Under the pieces are notes generated by a model. It was not told where the DNA came from. It made no database searches and was given only the letters and a program-made list of their open reading frames with translations. DNA of 64,000 nucleotides from the NCBI RefSeq assembly GCF_030362815.1, contig NZ_JAUCGR010000001.1, positions 240,024-304,023 of the forward strand. Direction: 5' to 3'. The position numbers were made by a program, and so were the translations under genes. This DNA comes from Cellulomonas edaphi. GTDB taxonomy: Bacteria > Actinomycetota > Actinomycetes > Actinomycetales > Cellulomonadaceae. This document shows, piece by piece, positions 40,764-47,421 of the stretch (the first letter of the stretch is position 1; every line of letters begins with the position of its first letter).

Positions 40764-41365
40764 GCCAACGGCAGGCCCAGGAGATACCCCCAGGGCAGCT
40801 CCTCGAGCGTCACGAACCCGACGCGGTGGTAGAACGCGATGGCGCCGGGGTTCTCCTTGGAGACGCCCAGGTGCAGGCCCGGCACGCCGCGCTCCCGCAG
40901 CGACGCGGCCAGCGTCTCGACCAGCGCGCGGCCCAGCCCCTCGCCCTGTGCGCGCGGCAGCAGGTCGATGTGCATGTGCGCCGGGAACCGCTCCAGCACG
41001 GGAGCGTCCGTCGGCCACCTCTCGTGCACGCGCTCGACGAGCACGTGGTCCTCGGTGCCGTCCTGGGGGTCGTCGCGCGGGGGGAACTGCTCGCGCAGCA
41101 CCGGCCACCAGCTCTCCTCGCGCCAACGCTCGAAGCCGGCCGTGTCCGCCGTCGCCACGATGTAGCCGGCGACGCCCTCGTCGTCCGCGACGACGAACGT
41201 CGCGCTGGGGTCCGCCACGGGGTACGGGCCCGCGTACACGTGACCCAGCAGCTCGGGGTTGCGGTACAGGTGCGACGAGTCGCCGCCCGCGAGCCCGGTC
41301 AGCAGGCAGATGCGGTAGATCGCACCGAGGTCGGACGGGTGGAACGGGCGGATCGATCGGGGCAC
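40760..41365 (-). CDS. GNAT family N-acetyltransferase (NAGLU/OGA-like)
   Basis: This 201-residue acetyltransferase has the N-terminal strand IRPFHPSDLGAIYRICLLTG, the acetyl-CoA loop RAQGEGLGRALVETLAASLRERG (about residues 145-165) and LGVSKENPGAIAFYHRVGF near the C-terminus, all intact GNAT motifs. It resembles bacterial proteins related to the acetyltransferase half of eukaryotic O-GlcNAcase-like proteins (YAGPY and DDEGVAGYIVATADT segments). The substrate is unknown. The C-terminal stop lies in the 16-bp repeat array, so the last residues (GYLLGLPLA) could have been reshaped by it. Confidence 0.85.
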   Translation of the reverse strand: MPRSIRPFHPSDLGAIYRICLLTGLAGGDSSHLYRNPELLGHVYAGPYPVADPSATFVVADDEGVAGYIVATADTAGFERWREESWWPVLREQFPPRDDPQDGTEDHVLVERVHERWPTDAPVLERFPAHMHIDLLPRAQGEGLGRALVETLAASLRERGVPGLHLGVSKENPGAIAFYHRVGFVTLEELPWGYLLGLPLA

Positions 41366-41479
41366 CCTCGGACCTTCTCACATCCCCGCTGGACCCGACT
41401 TCGCGGCCCGCTGGGCGGCGGGTATGCTGACCGGGCCGATGACGGCGGGGGCCTGGTCAGGTCCCGGTCGGCTCGTCGC

Positions 41480-41550
41480 GCGGGTGTAGTTCAATGGCAG
41501 AACATCAGCTTCCCAAGCTGATAGCGCGGGTTCGATTCCCGTCACCCGCT
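41480..41550 (+). tRNA. tRNA-Gly (anticodon CCC)
   Basis: A 71-base cloverleaf with acceptor stem GCGGGTG/CACCCGC, D arm GTTCAATGGCAGAAC and anticodon stem TCAGC/GCTGA. The loop TTCCCAA gives anticodon CCC (codon GGG), and the T arm is GCGGGTTCGATTCCCGT. The 3' CCA is not encoded (CCC follows the discriminator T). A TATGCT about 55 bases upstream is a candidate -10. No integrase or phage gene follows, so the 3' end is not an obvious attachment site. Confidence 0.97.
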
Positions 41551-41650
41551 CCCAGAATGTCTCGCGCACGGCAGGGCACGGTCGCCCTCGCGCTCGTACC
41601 CCGGTCGGCCCCTTCCGACGATCCCGTCCCCGTGCCCCCTAGCGATCAGC

Positions 41651-42053
41651 GCTGGCCAGCTCGGCGGCTCGCGTGTGGGCAGCGTTGTGCCCGCTCACCG
41701 GGAACCTCGCTGCCCACTGAGCAGGTGAGCGGGTGACGCGGGTGCGCGGACCCGCTGGCCAGCTCGGCGGCTCGCTGGGCAGCGTTGTGCCCGCTCACCG
41801 GGAACTTCGCTGCCCACCGAGCAGGTTCGCGGGTGACGCGGGTGCGCGGACCCGCTGGCCAGCTCGGCAGCTCGCTGGGCAGCGTTGTGCCCGCTCACCG
41901 GGAACTTCGCTGCCCACTGAGCAGGTGAGCGGGTGACGCGGGTGCGCGGACCCGCTGGCCAGCTCGGCGGCTCGCGTGTGGGCAGCGTTGTGCCCGCTCA
42001 CCGGGAACTTCGCTGCCCACCGAGCAGGTTCGCGGGTGACGCGGGTGCGCGGA
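41651..42053. repeat. Four tandem 100-103-bp repeats downstream of tRNA-Gly
   Basis: Units start at 41651, 41754, 41854 and 41954 (each begins GCTGGCCAGCTCGGC). They alternate between two subtypes: units 1 and 3 contain GAGCAGGTGAGCGGGTGAC, units 2 and 4 contain GAGCAGGTTCGCGGGTGAC. Each unit has an internal GGGCAGCG...CGCTGCCC inverted repeat. Reading frames through the array are repetitive and have no start signals. This fills most of the 645-bp gap between tRNA-Gly and the next gene, and I see no other gene in it. Confidence 0.92.
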
Positions 42054-42195
42054 CGACGCGGGTGCGCGGACGACGCGGTGCGCGCTCGAAGCGAGTCGGG
42101 GTCCGGCGGCCGGGATGCGGATGCCCGGCCGGCGACCGACCATGGTGCGAGCCGAAGAAGCCGGCGTGCAGGGACATCACGCACGAGGAGCAGAC

Positions 42196-42378
42196 ATGGG
42201 CATCGACGACCGCAAGGGCAAGGCCTCGGACGCGCTCGACAGCGACAAGGGCGAGAAGGCGACCGACGCGGGCATCGACAAGGCGAGCGACGCCGCGTCG
42301 TCGGTGACCGGCGGCTCGCACGACGAGCAGATCAGCAAGGCCGAGTCGGCGGCTGACGAGCACATCGGCAACGCCTGA
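42196..42378 (+). CDS. Rv0909/MT0933-type small antitoxin-like protein
   Basis: This 60-residue, highly charged protein is composed of short helices (MGIDDRKGKASDALDSDKGEKATDAGIDKASDAA...HDEQISKAESAADEHIGN, shown in parts). Composition, length and the repeated DKASDA-type helices match the actinobacterial MT0933/Rv0909 antitoxin family, which also overlaps with CsbD-like stress proteins. No toxin gene is adjacent, so an isolated stress or DNA-related role is as likely as a toxin-antitoxin role. The ATG at 42196 has GAGGAG 6 bases upstream. A terminator hairpin follows the stop. Confidence 0.7.
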   Translation: MGIDDRKGKASDALDSDKGEKATDAGIDKASDAASSVTGGSHDEQISKAESAADEHIGNA

Positions 42379-42383
42379 CCCCC

Positions 42384-42414
42384 GGTGACCCGGCCGGGCT
42401 CCGGCCTGGTCACC
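42384..42414 (+). terminator. Strong hairpin terminator after the small antitoxin-like gene
   Basis: GGTGACC-C-GGCCGG (42384-42397) pairs with CCGGCC-T-GGTCACC (42401-42414) around a 3-base loop, six bases past the stop codon. The U-tract typical of E. coli terminators is absent, as usual in high-GC actinobacteria. Confidence 0.7.
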
Positions 42415-42518
42415 GCTGCCCACCGCGACGCCCGCGAACGCCGGTCGTCGCGCGTCGTGAGCCGGCAGTCGCGTGCTGCCGTGCACGGCCGACCTGCCCG
42501 CATCCCGAGGAGGACGCG

Positions 42519-43412
42519 ATGACCGACCAGACCACCCAGACGGACCCGCGGACGCAGCACCCGGACGCGAGCACCCAGCCCGCCGAGACGATCGACCACC
42601 CCGGCCTGACCGACGACATGAGCCGCGAGCCGGACCACGGCGAGAAGTCCTACCGCGGCTCCGGGCGGCTCACGGACAAGCGCGCCCTCATCACGGGCGC
42701 CGACTCCGGCATCGGGCGAGCCGTCGCCCTGGCCTACGCGCGCGAGGGCGCCGACGTCGTGATCTCCTACCTGCCCGAGGAGGAGGAGGACGCCCGCGAG
42801 ACCATGCGCCTGATCGAGGAGGCCGGGCGTCGCGCGGTGCCGTTCCCCGGCGACGTACGCGACGAGGAGTACTGCCGGTCGCTCGTCGAGACCGCGGTGC
42901 GCGAGCTCGGCGGCATCGACGTGCTGGTGAACAACGCCGCTTACCAGATGTCCCAGAACGAGGGCCTGCTGGGCATCAGCACCGAGCAGCTGGACCGGGT
43001 GCTCAAGACCAACGTGTACGCGCTGTTCTGGATCACCAAGGCTGCCGTGCCGCACATGGAGCCGGGGTCCTCGATCATCAACACGAGCTCGATCCAGGCC
43101 ACGCAGCCGAGCCCGGAGCTGCTCGACTACGCGACCACCAAGGCCGCCATCCTGAACTTCACCAAGGGGCTGTCGCAGCAGCTCGGCGAGAAGGGCATCC
43201 GGGTGAACGCCGTGTGCCCCGGTCCCATCTGGACGCCGCTGATCCCCGCGACGATGCCCGAGGAGAAGGTCGAGTCGTTCGGGGAGGAGACCCCGCTGGG
43301 CAGGGCGGGCCAGCCGGCCGAGCTCGCCCCCGCGTACGTGTTCCTCGCATCCCAGGAGTCGAGCTACATGACCGGCGACCGCATCGCGGTCACGGGCGGC
43401 CGGCTGCTCTGA
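42519..43412 (+). CDS. SDR family oxidoreductase (general-stress-type)
   Basis: This 297-residue short-chain dehydrogenase has an extra N-terminal arm of about 45 residues rich in Thr, Gln and Asp. The core then follows with cofactor motif TGADSGIGRAVALAY, an acidic region for NAD(P), VNNAAYQMSQ, catalytic Tyr-x3-Lys in LLDYATTKAAIL and the terminal VTGGRLL. The layout equals the YghA/YdaD-type (general stress protein 39) SDRs. Substrates are unknown. The ATG at 42519 has GAGGA 6 bases upstream. It overlaps nothing, and its stop is 11 bases before the stop of arr, convergent. Confidence 0.88.
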   Translation: MTDQTTQTDPRTQHPDASTQPAETIDHPGLTDDMSREPDHGEKSYRGSGRLTDKRALITGADSGIGRAVALAYAREGADVVISYLPEEEEDARETMRLIEEAGRRAVPFPGDVRDEEYCRSLVETAVRELGGIDVLVNNAAYQMSQNEGLLGISTEQLDRVLKTNVYALFWITKAAVPHMEPGSSIINTSSIQATQPSPELLDYATTKAAILNFTKGLSQQLGEKGIRVNAVCPGPIWTPLIPATMPEEKVESFGEETPLGRAGQPAELAPAYVFLASQESSYMTGDRIAVTGGRLL

Positions 43413-43423
43413 GGCTCAGAGCG

Positions 43424-43843
43424 TCAGTCGTCGATCTCGTCCAAGCCCTGCCGCGCCAGCTCGGCGAGATGGTCCCGCATGGTCTGCACCTGCTGCGGCG
43501 AGTGCCCCTCCCAGTCGTCGAGCTCGCCCACCACGCGCACCGGCTCACGCGTGCGGTAGGACCGTGTGGGGTTGCCCGGGAAGCGCTTGTCGGTGACGTT
43601 CGGGTCGTCCTCGAGCTCGCCCGTCGGCTCGACGACGTAGATGCGGGCCCGACCCTCCCCGTGCGCGAGCTCCGCGCCCCAGGCGGCGGCATCCAGGGTC
43701 TGCGTCACGTAGACGTGCCCCGCCGTGCGGCCGCCGCCGAAGTTCGACCGCCGCCCGGCCTCGAGCAGGTCGCCGACGGCCAGGTCGGCCTTGGTGCCGT
43801 GCAGATAGGCACCAGACTCGTGGACCTCGAACGGCACGGGCAT
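43424..43843 (-). CDS. arr: NAD+-rifampin ADP-ribosyltransferase (Arr)
   Basis: This 139-residue small enzyme transfers ADP-ribose from NAD+ to rifamycins, inactivating them. Landmarks: FEVHESGAYLHGTKADLAVGD, RRSNFGGGRTAGHVYVTQTLD, WGAELAHGEGRARIYVVEPTG, DDPNVTDKRFPGNPTRSYRTREP. The three functionally important residues of Mycobacterium Arr (His19, Tyr49, Asp84) correspond with a constant offset of four to His15, Tyr45 and Asp80 here, so the active site is complete. Length is normal. The ATG at 43841-43843 starts the family. Base composition does not differ from neighbours, and no mobile element is near, so it looks resident and intrinsic. Confidence 0.93.
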   Translation of the reverse strand: MPVPFEVHESGAYLHGTKADLAVGDLLEAGRRSNFGGGRTAGHVYVTQTLDAAAWGAELAHGEGRARIYVVEPTGELEDDPNVTDKRFPGNPTRSYRTREPVRVVGELDDWEGHSPQQVQTMRDHLAELARQGLDEIDD

Positions 43844-43913
43844 GCGCTCCCCCTCGGCTCGGTCCCTCCATCATGACGTTGACCCGCGCCCCGGGCGGGA
43901 GAACACTCGCAGG

Positions 43914-45278
43914 ATGACGGCAGGCGACTACGTCGGGCTGCTCGAGCTGGCGCGAGGACGCGCGGTCGAGTGGCTGTCGGGCATGGCAGAGCGGCCGATC
44001 CCCGCCGGCGCGAGCATCCCGGAGGTGGTCGAGGCGCTGGGGACCGTGCTCCCCGAGTCGCCGCGCGACGCCCGGGAGGTGATCGCCCGCCTCGTCGACG
44101 CCGTGGAGCCCGGGCTCCTCACCAGCCAGTCGCCGCGGTTCTACGGGTGGGTCATCGGTGGGACGTACCCGGTCTCGCTGGCCGCGGACTGGCTGGTGGG
44201 CGCGTGGGACCAGAACGCCGCGATGCGCACCACCATGCCCGGGACGGCCGCGGTCGAGGAGCTCGCGTCCGCGTGGCTCCTGGACCTCCTCGGGCTCCCA
44301 GCGGGAGCCGGCGTGGGGTTCGTGACGGGGGCCACCATGGCCAACTTCGTCGGGCTCGGCGCCGGCCGGGACCGGCTGCTCGCGCACGCCGGCTGGGACG
44401 TCGCGGCCCGCGGGCTGAGCGGGGGCCCCCGGGTGCGCTGGGTGGCCGGCGCAGAACGGCACGCGTCCGTGGACGTCGCCGCGCGGTACCTCGGGCTCGG
44501 GGCGGCCGACCTGGTCCCCGCCGACGACCAGGGGCGCATCGACGTCGCGGCCCTGGAGGCCACGCTCGACGACAGCCCGACGATCGTCTGCCTGCAGGCC
44601 GGCAACGTCCACTCGGGGGCCTTCGACGACCTGGCGGCGGCGACCGCGGTCGCGCACGAGGCCGGCGCGTGGGTGCACGTCGACGGGGCGTTCGGGCTCT
44701 GGGCGGCCGCTGCGCCGTCGCTGGCGCACCTCACGCGGGGCATCGAGGCCGCCGACTCCTGGGCCACCGATGCGCACAAGACGCTGAACACCCCCTACGA
44801 CTGCGGGCTCGCGATCGTGGCCGACCCCGCGGCCGTGCGCGCGTCGTTCGGCTCGAGCGCCAGCTACCTCGTCGCGACCGAGACGGGCCACGACCCGCAC
44901 GAGTACGTGCCCGAGATGTCCCGTCGCGCACGCGGCGTGCCCGTGTGGGCCGTGCTCGCCACGCTGGGCCGGTCCGGCGTGGCGGAGCTGGTCGGCGGCT
45001 TGCACGCGGCCGCCGTCGACCTCGCGACCCGACTCGGCGAGCTGCCCGGCGTCGAGGTGGTCAACGACGTCGTCTACACCCAGGTCTGCGTCGCCCTGGC
45101 CGACGACGGCGCGACCACCGCCCTGGCCGCGCGGATCCGCGACGACGGGGTCGCCTACGCCTACCCCTCGCGCTGGCGGGACCGGGCGGTGGTGCGCTTC
45201 TCCGTGAGCAACTTCCAGACCGACCACGAGGCGGTCGAGGAGACGGTCGACGCGGTCCGCCGGGCCCTGCAGGCGTGA
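43914..45278 (+). CDS. PLP-dependent group II decarboxylase / aminotransferase family protein
   Basis: This 454-residue fold-type I PLP enzyme of the aspartate aminotransferase/aromatic decarboxylase superfamily has PRFYGWVIGGTYP, GFVTGATMANFVGLGAGRD, the cofactor His-Ala segment EAGAWVHVDGAFGLWA, the PLP-binding lysine 289 (TDAHKTLNTPYDCG) and GVPVWAVLATLGRSG. It resembles glutamate/tyrosine-type decarboxylase-like proteins, but the substrate is not readable. The ATG at 43914 has GGGAGAAC and CAGG upstream. The in-frame extension to 43842 crosses the arr promoter region and is rejected. It is divergent from arr. Confidence 0.82.
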   Translation: MTAGDYVGLLELARGRAVEWLSGMAERPIPAGASIPEVVEALGTVLPESPRDAREVIARLVDAVEPGLLTSQSPRFYGWVIGGTYPVSLAADWLVGAWDQNAAMRTTMPGTAAVEELASAWLLDLLGLPAGAGVGFVTGATMANFVGLGAGRDRLLAHAGWDVAARGLSGGPRVRWVAGAERHASVDVAARYLGLGAADLVPADDQGRIDVAALEATLDDSPTIVCLQAGNVHSGAFDDLAAATAVAHEAGAWVHVDGAFGLWAAAAPSLAHLTRGIEAADSWATDAHKTLNTPYDCGLAIVADPAAVRASFGSSASYLVATETGHDPHEYVPEMSRRARGVPVWAVLATLGRSGVAELVGGLHAAAVDLATRLGELPGVEVVNDVVYTQVCVALADDGATTALAARIRDDGVAYAYPSRWRDRAVVRFSVSNFQTDHEAVEETVDAVRRALQA

Positions 45279-45334
45279 CCCTCCCGCCTGCCGAGGGGGC
45301 TGACAACCCGGACACGCATGCACCACGCTGAGCC

Positions 45335-47278
45335 ATGGCCCCCGTGACCCCGCCCCCCGCGCACGGCACCCCGCTCGACTCGACGACCAGGTCCAACTTC
45401 CCGCCGATCGCGAGCTACGCGTTCCTGTCCGACTGCGAGTCGAACTGCCTCATCTCGCCCTCCGGGGCCGTCGAGTGGATGTGCGTGCCACGCCCCGACT
45501 CTCCGAGCATCTTCGCCGCGACGCTGGACCGCGGGGCCGGTTCCTTTCGCGTGGGTCCGCACGGGATCCGCGTCCCGACCGCCCGCCGCTACCTGCCCGG
45601 CACGCTCGTCCTGGAGACGACGTGGCAGACCCCCACCGGCTGGCTCATCGTGCGCGACGCCATGGTCATGGGGCCGTGGCACAACGACGAGGAGCGGTCG
45701 GCGACCCATCGGCGGACGCCCACCGACGACGACGCCGAGCACATCCTGCTGCGCACCATCACCTGCGTCAGCGGCACCGTCGACCTCGAGGTGACGTGCG
45801 CGCCGGCGCCCGACTACGCCCGCTCCGATGCGCGCTGGGACTACACGGGCACGGGCTACACGTCGATCGAGGCGGTCCCCGACCCCGACGTCGGCGGCCC
45901 GACGCTCCGGCTCACGTCCAGCCTGCGCCTCGGCGTCGACGGGCGCACCGCCTCGGCCCGGACGCGCATGGTCAACGGCGACAAGGCGTACGTCGCGCTT
46001 TCCTGGTCGCCGCTCCCCGCACCGTCGACGTGGCAGCAGGCGGCCGACATGCTGTGGCGGACGCAGGAGTTCTGGCGCGAGTGGATCACGCAGGGCGTGT
46101 TCCCGGACCACCCGTGGCGCACCTACCTGCAGCGCAGCGCGCTCACGCTCAAGGGCCTGACGTACGCCCCGACGGGTGCGCTGCTGGCCGCGGCCACGAC
46201 GAGCCTGCCCGAGACGCCGGGCGGCGAGCGCAACTGGGACTACCGCTACGCCTGGATCCGCGACTCCACCTTCGCGCTGTGGGGCCTGTACACGCTCGGC
46301 CTGGACCGCGAGGCCAACGACTTCTTCGCGTTCATCCACGACGTCTGCCGCGACAACAAGGAGCTGCAGATCATGTACGGCGTGGGCGGCGAGGACACAC
46401 TCGAGGAGCACGAGCTCACGCACCTGACCGGGTACGAGGGCGCCCGGCCCGTGCGCATCGGCAACGGTGCGTACGACCAGCGCCAGCACGACGTGTGGGG
46501 CGCGGTGCTGGACTCGGTCTACTTGCACACCAAGTCGCGCGAGCAGCTGCCCGAGTCGCTGTGGCCCGTGCTCAAGCGGCAGGTCGAGGAGGCCATCAAG
46601 CACTGGCACGAGCCCGACCGTGGCATCTGGGAGGTGCGCGGCGAGCCGCAGCACTTCACGTCGAGCAAGCTCATGTGCTGGGTCGCCCTGGACCGCGGCG
46701 CGCGGCTGGCGCGCATGCACGACGAGCCGGACTTCGCGGAGCAGTGGTCGAAGCAGGCCGCCGAGATCCACGCGGACATCTGTGCCAACGGGGTCGACTC
46801 CCGCGGCGTCTTCGTGCAGCGCTACGGGTCGGACGCGCTCGACGCGTCGCTGCTGCTCGTCCCCCTGCTGCGGTTCCTGCCGGCGACTGACGAGCGTGTG
46901 CGCGCCACCGTCCTGGCGATCGCCGACGAGCTCACCGTCGACGGGCTGGTGCTGCGCTACCGGGTCGAGGAGACCGACGACGGCCTGGTCGGCGAGGAGG
47001 GCACGTTCACGATCTGCTCGTTCTGGCTCGTCTCGGCGCTCGTGGAGATCGGCGAGCTGGACCGCGGCCGGGCGCTGTGCGAGCGGCTCCTGTCGTTCGC
47101 GAGCACCCTGAACCTCTACGCGGAGGAGATCGAGCCCCGCTCCGGCCGGCACCTGGGCAACTTCCCGCAGGCGTTCACCCACCTGGCACTCATCAACGCC
47201 GCCATGCACGTGATCCGCGCGGAGGAGCAGGCCGGCCACGACGGCATCCACTTCGAACCCCCCAACCGCGGCGGCTGA
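45335..47278 (+). CDS. GH15 family glycoside hydrolase, trehalase-like
   Basis: This 647-residue protein has an N-terminal GH15 beta-sandwich (PPIASYAFLSDCESNCLISPSGAVEWMCVPRPDSPSIFAATLD) and an (alpha/alpha)6 barrel. The barrel shows acidic active-site clusters in GGERNWDYRYAWIRDSTFALWGLYTLG, HEPDRGIWEVRGEPQHFTSSKLMCWVALDRG and EEGTFTICSFWLVSALV. The pattern equals mycobacterial GH15 trehalase (MSMEG_4528 / Rv2402), which hydrolyses trehalose with phosphate and Mg dependence. A glucoamylase activity is the alternative, but no signal peptide or starch-binding domain is present. The ATG at 45335 follows a gap of 56 bases from the decarboxylase gene. Confidence 0.85.
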   Translation: MAPVTPPPAHGTPLDSTTRSNFPPIASYAFLSDCESNCLISPSGAVEWMCVPRPDSPSIFAATLDRGAGSFRVGPHGIRVPTARRYLPGTLVLETTWQTPTGWLIVRDAMVMGPWHNDEERSATHRRTPTDDDAEHILLRTITCVSGTVDLEVTCAPAPDYARSDARWDYTGTGYTSIEAVPDPDVGGPTLRLTSSLRLGVDGRTASARTRMVNGDKAYVALSWSPLPAPSTWQQAADMLWRTQEFWREWITQGVFPDHPWRTYLQRSALTLKGLTYAPTGALLAAATTSLPETPGGERNWDYRYAWIRDSTFALWGLYTLGLDREANDFFAFIHDVCRDNKELQIMYGVGGEDTLEEHELTHLTGYEGARPVRIGNGAYDQRQHDVWGAVLDSVYLHTKSREQLPESLWPVLKRQVEEAIKHWHEPDRGIWEVRGEPQHFTSSKLMCWVALDRGARLARMHDEPDFAEQWSKQAAEIHADICANGVDSRGVFVQRYGSDALDASLLLVPLLRFLPATDERVRATVLAIADELTVDGLVLRYRVEETDDGLVGEEGTFTICSFWLVSALVEIGELDRGRALCERLLSFASTLNLYAEEIEPRSGRHLGNFPQAFTHLALINAAMHVIRAEEQAGHDGIHFEPPNRGG

Positions 47279-47320
47279 CCCGCCCACGCGGGGGCCCGAG
47301 CCCGCCCTGGGCTCGACCCC

Positions 47321-47362
47321 GTGGTTGTCCACGCTCGCGGGCCGGTAGCCGTGGACAACCAC
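47321..47362. repeat. Inverted repeat of a TTGTCCAC-containing motif (DnaA-box-like pair), locus 1
   Basis: GTGGTTGTCCACG (47321-47333) and its perfect complement (47350-47362) surround a 16-base loop. Each arm includes TTGTCCAC, eight of nine positions of the actinobacterial DnaA box TTGTCCACA. The remainder of the gap between the GH15 and ATP-grasp genes (47279-47421) is G/C-rich and has no recognisable gene. Confidence 0.7.
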
Positions 47363-47421
47363 CGGCTCGGCGACCGGTACCCGGAGCCGGCGCGTGGCGT
47401 CGGGCGCGACGAGGCCGCGTG

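Noticed and set aside
41480-42053. Integrative element or prophage attachment at tRNA-Gly
   Set aside because: No integrase, excisionase or phage gene follows. The matching 11-bp sequence is inverted relative to the tRNA 3' end and repeated in a tandem array.
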